64,000 nucleotides of DNA from RGIG5612 sp045598285 (GTDB lineage Bacteria > Bacillota > Clostridia > Lachnospirales > Lachnospiraceae), in assembly GCA_045598285.1 (NCBI GenBank), contig JAZLLU010000011.1, positions 1 to 64,000 on the forward strand, written 5' to 3'. Positions 7,629 to 16,934 of this stretch are shown in pieces. Both the position numbers and the translations under genes were made by a program. The notes under the pieces are model-generated. The model saw nothing but the letters and a program-made list of their open reading frames with translations. It did not search any database and had not been told where the DNA came from. Every line of letters begins with the position of its first letter. Within the stretch, counting starts at the first letter, position 1.

Positions 7629-9245
7629 ATGATTGCAGGATTTGAAATTCCACTTGCTTTAATTGGTATTGTAGTTGGAGTGATTGTGGTATTAATCATT
7701 ATTTTCTCATGGTGGAAAAAAGTTCCACAGGACAAAGCAGGAGTTGTAACAGGTTTAAAGAAAAGAGTAATCACCGGTGGCGGTGGTATCGTAATTCCGA
7801 TTTTTGATCGAATCGATTATATTTCATTGGGAAATATACCTCTTCATGTAGAAACCAAAGGAAGCCTTTCAAATCAGGGTGTTCCGATTGCAGTTTGCAC
7901 CACAGCCGTTATTAAGGTTCGAAACAGCAAAGAAGCTATTTTAACAGCAATCGAGCAGTTCGTTGGAAAGAACGAAGCAGACATTGCAAACAATATCAGC
8001 CAGACAGCAACAGCAGTACTCGAAGGTAAGCTTCGTGAAATCATTGCTACCATGTCAGTTGAAGACCTTTATCAAAAGAGAGAGGATTTCTCTTCAAAGG
8101 TACAGGAAGTAGTTGGTACGGAACTGGGAACCATGGGTCTTGAAGTAAAGAACTTCACTATCACAGATATTTCCGATGAAAACGGATATATCAAAGCACT
8201 TGGTGAAGGTATGATTGCTCAGAGAAAGAAGGATGCTGAAATCCAGAAATCTCAGGCTCAGCAGGAACAGGATGAAAAGACTTCAGAAGCAGATAAGTTG
8301 GGTGCAAAAGCAAAACTTTTAGCTGCAACCGAAGTAAAAGAAGCTGAAAAAGAAAAAGCAGTAAAAGAGGCTGAATATAGAAAAGAACAGGAATCAAGAA
8401 ATGCAGAAGCAGATCTTGCCAGAGATATTCAGTTAGAAAGAACCAAAAAGCTTCAGATTGAAGCACAGATGGATAATAACCTCCTCGCTCAGACCCGTCA
8501 AAAGGAAGTAGCAGAGGCAGAAATCCAGGTACAGATCGTACAGGCACAGAAAAATACAGAACTCAAAGAGCAGATGGCTTTAGAGAAAGAAAAACAGCTT
8601 TTAGCTGATGTCGTAAAACCTGCGGAAGCAGATCGTAGAAGACAGGAACAGGAAGCCGAAGCTGAAAAGTTCAATCAGATCAAGAAAGCCGAAGCAGAAG
8701 CTGAAAAGAAAAAAATTGATGCGATTGCAGAAGCAGAAGCCATCAAGGCAAAAGCGATTGCAGAAGCAGAAGCAATTTCCAGAAAGGCACAGGCAGAAGC
8801 AGAAGCGATTGAAAAGAAAGGTAAAGCTGAAGCAGATGCAACCAGAGCAAAACTTTTAGCAGAAGCAGAAGGTCTGGATCGTAAGGCAGAAGCTCTTCAG
8901 AAGATGAATAATGCCGGTATTACTCAGATGGTAATTGATAAATTACCTGAAATTGCAGCTCAGGTTGCAAAACCTTTCGAAAGAATCGATCACATCAGTG
9001 TTATCGACAGCGGCAATACCGGAGAAGGCGTAAATTCTGTTGGAAATTATGTACCGAATGTATTGGCAAAAACCATCCAGTCTGTAAAAGAAACCACCGG
9101 TTTTGATTTAACAGAGGTAATGGCTGCTGAAACCATTAAGGCAAAGACCGACAGAAATATTAATGGTATCGAAGGTGCTGTTGAAATGAATGTAAATAGC
9201 AACAACGTAACCAAAAAAGAAACAGTTGATAAAAACAACAAATAA
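7629..9245 (+). CDS. floT: Flotillin-like SPFH protein
   Basis: Flotillins scaffold ordered membrane domains. The 538-residue product has one N-terminal membrane helix (residues 5-27), an SPFH/band 7 domain to about residue 200 (GLKKRVITGGGGIVIPIFDRIDYI in part, then ISDENGYIKALGE), and a very long Ala/Glu/Lys coiled coil made of EAEA-type repeats to about residue 430, then a short tail. Length and order match B. subtilis FloT/YuaG. It lies directly behind its NfeD-like partner and ends in a good terminator. Confidence 0.93.
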   Translation: MIAGFEIPLALIGIVVGVIVVLIIIFSWWKKVPQDKAGVVTGLKKRVITGGGGIVIPIFDRIDYISLGNIPLHVETKGSLSNQGVPIAVCTTAVIKVRNSKEAILTAIEQFVGKNEADIANNISQTATAVLEGKLREIIATMSVEDLYQKREDFSSKVQEVVGTELGTMGLEVKNFTITDISDENGYIKALGEGMIAQRKKDAEIQKSQAQQEQDEKTSEADKLGAKAKLLAATEVKEAEKEKAVKEAEYRKEQESRNAEADLARDIQLERTKKLQIEAQMDNNLLAQTRQKEVAEAEIQVQIVQAQKNTELKEQMALEKEKQLLADVVKPAEADRRRQEQEAEAEKFNQIKKAEAEAEKKKIDAIAEAEAIKAKAIAEAEAISRKAQAEAEAIEKKGKAEADATRAKLLAEAEGLDRKAEALQKMNNAGITQMVIDKLPEIAAQVAKPFERIDHISVIDSGNTGEGVNSVGNYVPNVLAKTIQSVKETTGFDLTEVMAAETIKAKTDRNINGIEGAVEMNVNSNNVTKKETVDKNNK

Positions 9246-9262
9246 ATTCTGATATTCAGAAT

Positions 9263-9301
9263 CGGGGCTGACACCGAATTAAGGTGTCAGCTCTATTTTT
9301 A
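9263..9301 (+). terminator. Terminator after flotillin
   Basis: GCTGACACC (9267-9275) and GGTGTCAGC (9283-9291) form a perfect nine-base stem around a seven-base loop, followed by TCTATTTTT. Confidence 0.85.
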
Positions 9302-9325
9302 TATATGGGCCTTTTGTTAAAACTA

Positions 9326-9355
9326 TTGAAAAGAAATATCGAAATAAGATATAAT
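9326..9355 (+). promoter_or_regulatory. Promoter of the HD-GYP/hybrid kinase pair
   Basis: TTGAAA (9326-9331), 18-base spacer, TATAAT (9350-9355). It is the only good sigma-A-like site after the flotillin terminator and lies 62 bases before the chosen start. Confidence 0.65.
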
Positions 9356-9417
9356 TTAGTATGTAAAAGCATGCGAATTTGAGGGAAAATACACATAAAA
9401 AGGCTATGGAGGGCGAA

Positions 9418-11361
9418 ATGAAGAACAAAGGAAGGGTTCAGGACAGGGATAGTAAAAACTTATATATTATCGTGGAAATTGTAATTGTCATTTCCATGAT
9501 GATTCTGATTAGTTATAATGCGTATTCATTTTATCAAAGTTCATTCTCATCTCTAATGGTTGTGGGAGAGAATTCCCTTGCCAGTGAAACGGAGCAGGTC
9601 AGTGCTTATCTGAATAAAGCGATCGATACGCTGGAGGTTACTGGGGTGAGCGTGGATAGTATGATCGATAGCGCAGGTGTGAAAACAGCGGATTTGATTC
9701 AGAAGATGCTTCATGCAGCGACGGTCAGATTTCAGACAGAATTTGATAAAAATTTCACCGGTGTTTATGGATATATTTCCGGAAATTATTTGGATGGTAC
9801 GGATTGGATACCGCCGGAAGGATACGATCCGACTAGCAGAGAATGGTATGTCTATGCCAAAGAAGGACAGGGAAAAACTGTCATTGTGCCTCCGTATGTG
9901 GATGCACAGACAGGACATGTCCTGATTTCAGTCAGTAAATTATTAAGTGATGGAGAAAGCGTTATTTCTCTGGATGTGGAGCTGGATGAAATTCAGGAAA
10001 TCACCCAGGATATCAATCTAAACGGAATGGGATACGGATTGATTGTTAGTAAATCAGGGCTGATTGTAGCGCATTCCAATCAGGAAATGGTTGGTAAATA
10101 TCTGGAAGAGGAAGCAACTATTCAGGATATTGCCAGAGAAATCACCCAAAACGGACGAGGATTTTTTTCAGCCAATGAAAATGGAGAAAAAGTAACTGTT
10201 TTTTATGACAGTATTGCCGGTGATTATTACACCATCATGGTAATCAACAATTCTCTTTTGTATCACGATTTGTGGCTGGTTGTGCTTCGAAATACATCGG
10301 TATGCGTACTGGTATTTTCTATTGTTGTTATTTTCATCGCTTTTGCATTCCGAAAGATTATGGAAAGTATCGAAAGAGCGAGAGAGAGCAGGGAAAATGC
10401 AGAAAATATGTATTTGACCATCGTACGTACTCTGGCTCAGTCAATCGACGCCAAGGATAAATATACCAACGGTCACTCTCTCAGAGTAGGAAAGTATGCC
10501 AAGGAAATTGCGGCCAGACTCGGAAAAAGCGAGCAGGAACAAAGGGATATTTACTATGCCGCACTTTTGCATGACGTGGGAAAGATTCGAGTGCCGGACA
10601 GTATCATTAACAAACCGGGAAAACTCGATGAGGAAGAATTTGACTACATGAAGCTTCATACCGTAACCGGTTATCATATTTTGAAATTTGTAAAGGAAAA
10701 TCCGCTCATTGCCAGAAGTGCCAAAGAGCATCATGAGCATTATGACGGCAAGGGGTATCCAAACGGACTTCGAGGGGAAAGTATTTCGGAAATCGGACGA
10801 CTTGTTGCAGTAGCAGATGCTTATGATGCGATGACATCAAATCGAAGCTATCGTAATCTCATGTCTCAGGAGAGAGTCAGAGAGCAGATTCAAAAGGGAA
10901 GCGGAACGCAGTTTGATCCCAAGATGGCAGCTATTATGCTGCAGATGATGGATGAAGATACCAATTATGAAATGTGTGAACATTTCAAGCAGCAAAGAAA
11001 TATTCTGCTGGTAGATGATGACAGTCTTCAGCATGAAATGTTGGATTTTTTAATTAAAGATATTCCGTATTATCACATTCACAAGGCTATGTCAGGTATG
11101 GAAGCGCTCGAGATTGTGAAAAAGAAGGAAATCGATGTCATTCTGCTCGACATTTTTATGCCGCAGATGGATGGATTTGAAACGTATACAAAATTGAGGG
11201 AAATTACAAATGTGCCGATTGCCTTTTTAACAGGAGACAGTGAAAAGGAAAGTATTCAAAAGGCATATGATATGGGAGTTACCGATTATCTGGTAAAACC
11301 ATTCGCGCAATATGCAATTGTTGAGGTATTGCAGAGCTTGCTCACGGAGGGATTAGAGTGA
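9418..11361 (+). CDS. Membrane sensor with HD-GYP phosphodiesterase and receiver domains
   Basis: Predicted cyclic-di-GMP (or related dinucleotide) phosphodiesterase controlled by an outside signal. Order of domains: membrane helix (about residues 14-34), extracytoplasmic dCache-like sensor with a YISGNYLDG and DPTSREWYVYA ligand-pocket signature, second helix near 290-310, HD-GYP domain (HSLRVGKYA, LLHDVGKI, HHEHYDGKGYP, ADAYDAMTSNRSYR) and a C-terminal receiver (LLVDDD, LLDIFMPQMDG, VKPF). A receiver placed after HD-GYP is less usual than before it. I chose the ATG at 9418, with GGAGGG upstream, over the TTG at 9379. It overlaps the next kinase gene by four bases, so that kinase is the obvious phosphodonor. 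Confidence 0.9.
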   Translation: MKNKGRVQDRDSKNLYIIVEIVIVISMMILISYNAYSFYQSSFSSLMVVGENSLASETEQVSAYLNKAIDTLEVTGVSVDSMIDSAGVKTADLIQKMLHAATVRFQTEFDKNFTGVYGYISGNYLDGTDWIPPEGYDPTSREWYVYAKEGQGKTVIVPPYVDAQTGHVLISVSKLLSDGESVISLDVELDEIQEITQDINLNGMGYGLIVSKSGLIVAHSNQEMVGKYLEEEATIQDIAREITQNGRGFFSANENGEKVTVFYDSIAGDYYTIMVINNSLLYHDLWLVVLRNTSVCVLVFSIVVIFIAFAFRKIMESIERARESRENAENMYLTIVRTLAQSIDAKDKYTNGHSLRVGKYAKEIAARLGKSEQEQRDIYYAALLHDVGKIRVPDSIINKPGKLDEEEFDYMKLHTVTGYHILKFVKENPLIARSAKEHHEHYDGKGYPNGLRGESISEIGRLVAVADAYDAMTSNRSYRNLMSQERVREQIQKGSGTQFDPKMAAIMLQMMDEDTNYEMCEHFKQQRNILLVDDDSLQHEMLDFLIKDIPYYHIHKAMSGMEALEIVKKKEIDVILLDIFMPQMDGFETYTKLREITNVPIAFLTGDSEKESIQKAYDMGVTDYLVKPFAQYAIVEVLQSLLTEGLE

Positions 11362-13556
11362 AAACGATATCCGGTAGGATTTATAACAGATTTTACAACA
11401 TACAGGTAAAACCGATTCGATTGGTTTTATTTAATATTATCGTATCAGTTGGTATCGTCGGCGGATTCATCAGCATGATTGTGACTGTGGCGACCGATGT
11501 AGCAACCCAGCAGTTATTATCCATTCTGGGTGCGGTTATGGTTATGTGTATTTGTTTCTTTTTGGCAAATTGGAAAAATCAGGCGAATGTAGCGGCGACG
11601 CTATTGGTTGGAGGAGTTACACTGGTATTGTTTCCCGTTATGTTCTTTACAGGAGGAGGAGCCTATTGCGGAATGGGATACTGGTTTGTTATGGGTATGC
11701 TGGGGTCCTTTCTGATTTTGGAAGGGCATATGTTTGTTCTGATGCTAATCGCTCAAATCCTCGTTATTCTAGGCTGTTATATAACGCATTTCTTTCATCC
11801 GGAGCTGATTATTGCCATGAAAAGCAGAACAGCGATTTTCATGGATATTTTGCAAAGCTTATTCATTCTCGGATTTGGTCTGGGCATTATTATTCGTATT
11901 CAAACCAAGGTATATATGCAGGCACTTGATATGATTCAGATGCAAAACAGACAGCTTCAGGAATCAGAAGCCAAGGCAGAACAGGCAAGCAAGGCAAAGA
12001 GTGATTTTTTGTCCAATATGTCACATGAAATTCGTTCCCCATTAAATGCCATCATTGGTATGAACGAATTGATTTTAAAGGATTCCAAAGATGCGCGTGT
12101 CAGCAATTATGCCATGATGGCGCAAAATTCTTCGCAGACATTATTAAACCTCTTAAATGAGGTATTGGATTTTTCCAAAATTGAGGCAGGAAAGGTTGAA
12201 CTGGTCAAGGATGAATATGACCTGAAATCATTATTAAGCGACTGCTATCAATTAACCATTCATCAGGCAGAAGCAAAGGGCTTATCCTTTGATATTGAAG
12301 CAGACAGCAAGCTTCCTACCAGACTGTACGGAGATGCCAATCGTATCAAGCAGATTTACATCAATTTCCTTTCCAATGCCGTGAAATATACGCAGGAAGG
12401 CTTCATTGTGATGAGGGTTTCCGCCAAGAATGCACAAAAAGGATTTATTCGACTGGTCGTAGAGGTAGAGGACAGCGGAATCGGAATGACACAGGAAAAT
12501 ATCGATAATCTGTTTGTGAAATTCGAACGATTTGATATGAGCCGAAACAGAGATATCCAGGGAACCGGTCTGGGAATGTCGATCTCACAGGAACTTGCTG
12601 ATCTCATGAACGGTTCGATTGAGGTTGACAGTATTTATGGTATGGGAAGTACCTTTACCGTTACGATACCTCAGATTGTAGTAGATGAAACACCGATAGG
12701 AAGCATTGATTTCCAAAAGAGCAATCAGGTCGTTGAAAATATTACCAAGGAAAAGGCAAAGCAGCTCCATCTGAAGAATGTGCGAATTCTCGTAGTAGAC
12801 GATATGGATGTCAACCTCATGGTTATGGACAATATGCTAAAAGATACCGGAGCGATGGTAGATACCGCATTAAGTGGAGCAGAATGTTTGTCAAAATGCA
12901 GGGAAACCGAATATGATTTAATCTTTATGGATCAAATGATGCCGATTATGGACGGAACCCAGACAATGGCCAAACTTCGTGCCAGAGACAAACGATACGG
13001 ACAGGAGATTCCGGTTGTCATGCTGACAGCAAATGCGTTGTCAGAAATGAAGGACAAGGCTCTTAGAGAAGGCTTTTCGGATTATGTGACCAAGCCGATT
13101 GCAGGAGAAACCCTGGAAAGAATTTTGTATGACTGGATTCCGGAGGACAAGATTTCATCCGGAACACAAGATGACAACAGAACCTATGGATACGCAGGCG
13201 TGACAGGTAGTCTGTCAACAGATGATATTTTAGCAAAGCTGCCGGAAATTGATTTGGAATCCGCACTGACATTCAGCGGCGGAAGCCGAGAATTTTTAAG
13301 CCAGATTATTGTAAAGTATTTTTCGTCGGAACGTATAGAGAACTTAAAGCAGGCCTTTGTACAAAGAGACTGGTCTCAGTATCAGATTGAAGCACATAGT
13401 GCAAAATCCAGCTTCAAGACCTTTGGTCTGACAGAGCTTTCTAAACAGGCAAAGGATTTGGAATTTGCCGTCAAAGAAGATAATATTCCGTTTATTTTGG
13501 CAAATCACAGAAGCTTTGTTGCTGAAATGGAAAGAATACGAGATATCATTTTGTAA
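11358..13556 (+). CDS. Membrane hybrid histidine kinase with receiver and Hpt domains
   Basis: The 732-residue protein has about six membrane helices in residues 20-185, a short coiled coil, a HisKA dimer domain with His223 (SNMSHEIRSPLN), a HATPase domain (N box around 325-341, DSGIGM 372-377, GTGLGM 402-407), a receiver with Asp525 and Lys579, and an Hpt domain with His680 (EAHSAKSSFKTFG). It can therefore run a full internal His-Asp-His relay. The final Hpt could pass phosphate to the receiver of the upstream HD-GYP protein. GTG start with GGAGGG upstream, overlapping the upstream stop codon. Confidence 0.93.
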   Translation: MKTISGRIYNRFYNIQVKPIRLVLFNIIVSVGIVGGFISMIVTVATDVATQQLLSILGAVMVMCICFFLANWKNQANVAATLLVGGVTLVLFPVMFFTGGGAYCGMGYWFVMGMLGSFLILEGHMFVLMLIAQILVILGCYITHFFHPELIIAMKSRTAIFMDILQSLFILGFGLGIIIRIQTKVYMQALDMIQMQNRQLQESEAKAEQASKAKSDFLSNMSHEIRSPLNAIIGMNELILKDSKDARVSNYAMMAQNSSQTLLNLLNEVLDFSKIEAGKVELVKDEYDLKSLLSDCYQLTIHQAEAKGLSFDIEADSKLPTRLYGDANRIKQIYINFLSNAVKYTQEGFIVMRVSAKNAQKGFIRLVVEVEDSGIGMTQENIDNLFVKFERFDMSRNRDIQGTGLGMSISQELADLMNGSIEVDSIYGMGSTFTVTIPQIVVDETPIGSIDFQKSNQVVENITKEKAKQLHLKNVRILVVDDMDVNLMVMDNMLKDTGAMVDTALSGAECLSKCRETEYDLIFMDQMMPIMDGTQTMAKLRARDKRYGQEIPVVMLTANALSEMKDKALREGFSDYVTKPIAGETLERILYDWIPEDKISSGTQDDNRTYGYAGVTGSLSTDDILAKLPEIDLESALTFSGGSREFLSQIIVKYFSSERIENLKQAFVQRDWSQYQIEAHSAKSSFKTFGLTELSKQAKDLEFAVKEDNIPFILANHRSFVAEMERIRDIIL

Positions 13557-13620
13557 ATACTAGATAGCAATGAAATGGTCTCGCATATCCATCATCGAGA
13601 CAGGAATTAGGAAAAGAAAC

Positions 13621-15162
13621 ATGAATCAGGAAACCCAAAAGGACAATCGAATACGATCCTATATTGCCATTGACTTAAAGTCCTTTTATGCTTCTGTGGA
13701 ATGTGTGGAGAGAAACTTAAATCCGCTGACTACGAATCTCGTGGTTGCAGATGAATCCAGAACGGAAAAGACGATTTGCCTGGCGGTATCTCCGTCTTTG
13801 AAAAGCTATGGGATTCCGGGCAGAGCCAGACTGTTTGAGGTAGTACAAAAGGTCAAAGAGGTGAATAAGGAGAGACAGGTCAAGGCCGGTATAGAGGCTT
13901 TTAGAGAGGCTTCCTATGAAGATGAAAAGCTGAAAAATGATCAAAGTCTTTCTGTTGGATATATTGTCGCACCTCCGAGAATGGCTCTTTATATGGAATA
14001 CAGTACCAGAATTTATGATATCTATTTAAAATATGTGGCACCGGAGGATATGCATGTTTACTCTGTCGATGAGGTTTTTATCGATGCGACGGAGTATCTG
14101 AACATTTATCAGATGTCAGCCAAAGAGCTGGCTATGCATATGATAAAGGATGTGTTTTTAACCACGGGAATTACAGCCACAGCCGGAATCGGTACCAATA
14201 TGTATTTGGCGAAAATCGCCATGGATATCGTAGCCAAAAAGATGGAGCCGGATGAAAACGGTGCCAGAATCGCAGTACTGGATGAGATGAAATATCGAGA
14301 GCTTTTGTGGGAGCACAGACCGTTGACGGATTTTTGGCGCGTGGGACCCGGCTATCGCAAAAAACTGGAAGAAAACGGTCTGTTTACCATGGGTGATATT
14401 GCCAGATGTTCACTGGGTAAAGAGACCGATTATTATAATGAGGATCTTTTGTTCAAGCTGTTTGGTGTCAATGCGGAGTTTTTGATTGATCATGCCTGGG
14501 GATATGAGCCATGCCTGATTAAAGAGGTCAAGGCTTATAAACCGTCTGTAAACAGCCTAAGTACCGGGCAGGTTTTAACCAGGCCCTATTCCTTTGAAGA
14601 AGCCAGGGTTGTAATCCGTGAAATGGCAGATGCTCTGTCACTGGATCTGGTTTCCAAGGATTTGATTACCGATCAGATCGTATTGACGGTCGGGTATGAT
14701 ATCGATAATATCGGAAAAAATAAAAACCGTTCTCAATCAGGATTTCAAGGTGAAATCACGATTGACAGATACGGACGAAAGGTTCCAAAGCATGCACACG
14801 GAACCCAAAACCTGGAGACGCAGACGCATTCGACAAAGCAGATTATTGATGCGACGCTTACTCTGTATGACCGCATCGTAGATCCGGATTTATTGGTGCG
14901 CAGAATGTCGGTTGCTGCAGTCAGAGTCGTGCCGACCGGCGAGAAAAAAGAAAATACCTATCACCAGATGAATTTATTTACGGATTTTGGTGAAAAATCA
15001 AAGCAGGAAAAGGAAACCCTCGAAAGGGAAGAGAGAATGCAAAAGGCGATTTTAAGCCTGAAAAATAAATATGGGAAAAATGCGGTTTTGAAAGGAACAG
15101 ACTTTAGAGAAGGCGCTACCAGTATCGAGCGTAACAGTCAGATTGGAGGGCACAAAGCATGA
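13621..15162 (+). CDS. Y-family DNA polymerase (UmuC/DinB type)
   Basis: Translesion polymerase of the UvrX/UmuC branch. The catalytic acidic residues are in YIAIDLKSFYASVE and YSVDEVFID, followed by a helix-hairpin-helix thumb (DFWRVGPGYRKKLEENG) and a little-finger domain, with a C-terminal extension. I chose the ATG at 13621 with an AGGAAAAG site over the ATG at 13570, which lacks one. The product is 513 residues. The YolD-like partner overlaps it by four bases, an arrangement common in Firmicutes. No LexA-type operator was evident upstream. Confidence 0.92.
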   Translation: MNQETQKDNRIRSYIAIDLKSFYASVECVERNLNPLTTNLVVADESRTEKTICLAVSPSLKSYGIPGRARLFEVVQKVKEVNKERQVKAGIEAFREASYEDEKLKNDQSLSVGYIVAPPRMALYMEYSTRIYDIYLKYVAPEDMHVYSVDEVFIDATEYLNIYQMSAKELAMHMIKDVFLTTGITATAGIGTNMYLAKIAMDIVAKKMEPDENGARIAVLDEMKYRELLWEHRPLTDFWRVGPGYRKKLEENGLFTMGDIARCSLGKETDYYNEDLLFKLFGVNAEFLIDHAWGYEPCLIKEVKAYKPSVNSLSTGQVLTRPYSFEEARVVIREMADALSLDLVSKDLITDQIVLTVGYDIDNIGKNKNRSQSGFQGEITIDRYGRKVPKHAHGTQNLETQTHSTKQIIDATLTLYDRIVDPDLLVRRMSVAAVRVVPTGEKKENTYHQMNLFTDFGEKSKQEKETLEREERMQKAILSLKNKYGKNAVLKGTDFREGATSIERNSQIGGHKA

Positions 15163-15581
15163 TAACGGATGAAAACAGAAAAAGCCCTTATGAAGATATC
15201 ATGCATTTATCCAGACCGGTTTCAAGAAAACACCCACCGATGGACAAGATGATGCGTGCGGCTCAGTTTGCTCCTTTTGCAGCTTTGACCGGCCATGAGG
15301 ATGCGGTCAAGGAAAGAGCGAGACTGACAGAAGAGGAAATCGAACTGGATGAATATGAAATTTCGGTTTTGGACAGACAGATACGAAGTTTAATCCAGGA
15401 TCCGTCCAGGGAGGTTTGTATCACGTATTTTATTCCGGATATGAGAAAAGAAGGTGGGAAATATGTGGCAGACCGCGGATATGTAAAAAAGATTGATGAA
15501 TATCATCATCAGATTATTTTGCAAAATGATGACGAGCAAATCACGATTCCGATTTCTAAAATAATTGAAATCATGGAATAG
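15159..15581 (+). CDS. YolD-like protein
   Basis: The 140-residue product has the YolD-family look: an N-terminal PMDKMMRAAQFAPFAALTGHE segment (given in part), a charged helix, and a C-terminal region with ITYFIPD and KKIDEYHHQIIL, ending in an ITIPISKIIEI strand. YolD-like proteins are encoded beside Y-family polymerases and are thought to act as UmuD-like accessory subunits. TTGGAGGG precedes its ATG, and the ATGA overlap with the polymerase points to translational coupling. Confidence 0.85.
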   Translation: MITDENRKSPYEDIMHLSRPVSRKHPPMDKMMRAAQFAPFAALTGHEDAVKERARLTEEEIELDEYEISVLDRQIRSLIQDPSREVCITYFIPDMRKEGGKYVADRGYVKKIDEYHHQIILQNDDEQITIPISKIIEIME

Positions 15582-15594
15582 AAAATGCTATAAT
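15565..15594 (+). promoter_or_regulatory. Promoter of the D,D-carboxypeptidase gene
   Basis: TTGAAA (15565-15570), 18-base spacer, TATAAT (15589-15594). The -35 lies inside the end of the YolD-like gene. Confidence 0.65.
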
Positions 15595-15631
15595 CATTGA
15601 GGCAAAATAGATAGTAGGAGCAGTTTGATTT

Positions 15632-16876
15632 ATGCAGGATGATTTAATCAAGGAATTGCAGGAGTTAGAAAGGCTCGATTTAGAAGAAGATGATTCTGAG
15701 CAGAGACGTATCAGAAGAGAACGAAGAGCGCAGATGAAGCGTGAAAAAGAGCGTTATCTTTTGATGATGAAGGTAATTCCGATTAGTATAGTCGCTGTCA
15801 TTTTAGTGATTGTAGGCAGCGTTGTTTTGATAAAACTAAATAAGGCAAAACAGGACAGAAAAGATCAGCAGGTGATTCCGCCGGCTATGACAGAGGATTC
15901 CAGCTTTCAGAATGTAGACAGCGAGCTTTCGATGTTTATGGAGGAAGATTCTTCACCGGTAAATCCGGATGGAGAAGCTGCTATAACGGATGAAAATGGG
16001 GAACGAAATGAGGCAGGTGCAAATCCGGAGGATTCACAGCAGAATACACAGCCTCCGATTTCAGATGGTGTTTATGCAGCAAATGAAGCAGCAGAAATGG
16101 CTGCGATTGACGCAGAAGTGGTTTCCACTGCAGCAATTATTGTAGATACCTCCAAAAAAGAGATTTTGTCGCAAAGAGATGCAAAGGCCAGAATAAACCC
16201 GGCGTCAATGACCAAGGTTTTGACTGTTTTGGTGGCTGCAGAGCATGTTTCCAATCTGGATGATACCTTTGTGATGACCAGAGATATTACGGATTATGGA
16301 TATTTAAATGACTGTAGCAGTGCCGGATTTTTAGAGGATGAAAAGATAACCATCAGAGATTTGTTTTACGGAACGATTTTACCATCAGGTGCAGATGCAG
16401 CAGTCGGACTGGCAACTTATGTAGCAGGCTCTCAGGAGGCTTTTGTAGAAATGATGAATCAAAAGCTGGCCGAACTGGGAATGTCATCCAGCTCACATAT
16501 GACCAACTGTGTCGGTATTTATGATGACAATCATTACAGTACGGTTTATGACATTGCCATGATTATGCAGGCAGCCATGGACAATCCGATTTGCAGAGAA
16601 GTACTCGGAACCAGAGTGTATACGACCTCTGTTACAGAGCAGCATCCGGAAGGAATTACGATATCCAACTGGTTTTTACGACGAATTGAAGACAAGGATA
16701 CACATAGCGAAATCATCGGTGCCAAGACCGGTTTTGTGGTCCAGTCAGGAAACTGTGCAGTCAGCTATGCCAGTGATTCACAGGGAAATGGATTTATTTG
16801 TGCGACAGCAGGTTCTACCAGCTCGTGGAGATGTATCTATGACCATGTTGCTATTTATCAGCAATTCATACAATAA
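15632..16876 (+). CDS. D-alanyl-D-alanine carboxypeptidase, S11 family
   Basis: Trims the terminal D-Ala of peptidoglycan stem peptides at the outer membrane face. The 414-residue product has a long charged cytosolic N-terminus (residues 1-48), one signal-anchor helix (about 49-68) instead of a cleaved signal, a Ser/Glu-rich linker, then the peptidase with Ser192-x-x-Lys195 (ASMTK) and a KTG in GAKTGF. The usual SxN motif reads SGAD at 252-255, so the Asn is replaced by Ala. It lacks the C-terminal amphipathic anchor of DacA, consistent with N-terminal anchoring. Confidence 0.9.
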   Translation: MQDDLIKELQELERLDLEEDDSEQRRIRRERRAQMKREKERYLLMMKVIPISIVAVILVIVGSVVLIKLNKAKQDRKDQQVIPPAMTEDSSFQNVDSELSMFMEEDSSPVNPDGEAAITDENGERNEAGANPEDSQQNTQPPISDGVYAANEAAEMAAIDAEVVSTAAIIVDTSKKEILSQRDAKARINPASMTKVLTVLVAAEHVSNLDDTFVMTRDITDYGYLNDCSSAGFLEDEKITIRDLFYGTILPSGADAAVGLATYVAGSQEAFVEMMNQKLAELGMSSSSHMTNCVGIYDDNHYSTVYDIAMIMQAAMDNPICREVLGTRVYTTSVTEQHPEGITISNWFLRRIEDKDTHSEIIGAKTGFVVQSGNCAVSYASDSQGNGFICATAGSTSSWRCIYDHVAIYQQFIQ

Positions 16877-16894
16877 ATGTAATGCTATTAAAAA

Positions 16895-16921
16895 TAAACC
16901 CCGGCAAGTTTTGCCGGGGTC
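16895..16921. terminator. Terminator between convergent genes
   Basis: ACCCCGGCAA-GTT-TTGCCGGGGT forms a near ten-base stem followed by CTTCTATTTTT, between the carboxypeptidase and the convergent lipoprotein gene; usable from the left side. Confidence 0.8.
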
Positions 16922-16934
16922 TTCTATTTTTCTT

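Noticed and set aside
8230..8890. GAAGCAGAAGC-type repeats in the flotillin gene and long leucine-rich frame on the opposite strand
   Set aside because: The repeats encode the EAEA coiled coil of flotillin, and the antisense frame is a shadow of that low-complexity sequence.
13570..13620. N-terminal extension of the Y-family polymerase
   Set aside because: There is no ribosome site at 13570, and the family starts close to the residues encoded from 13621.
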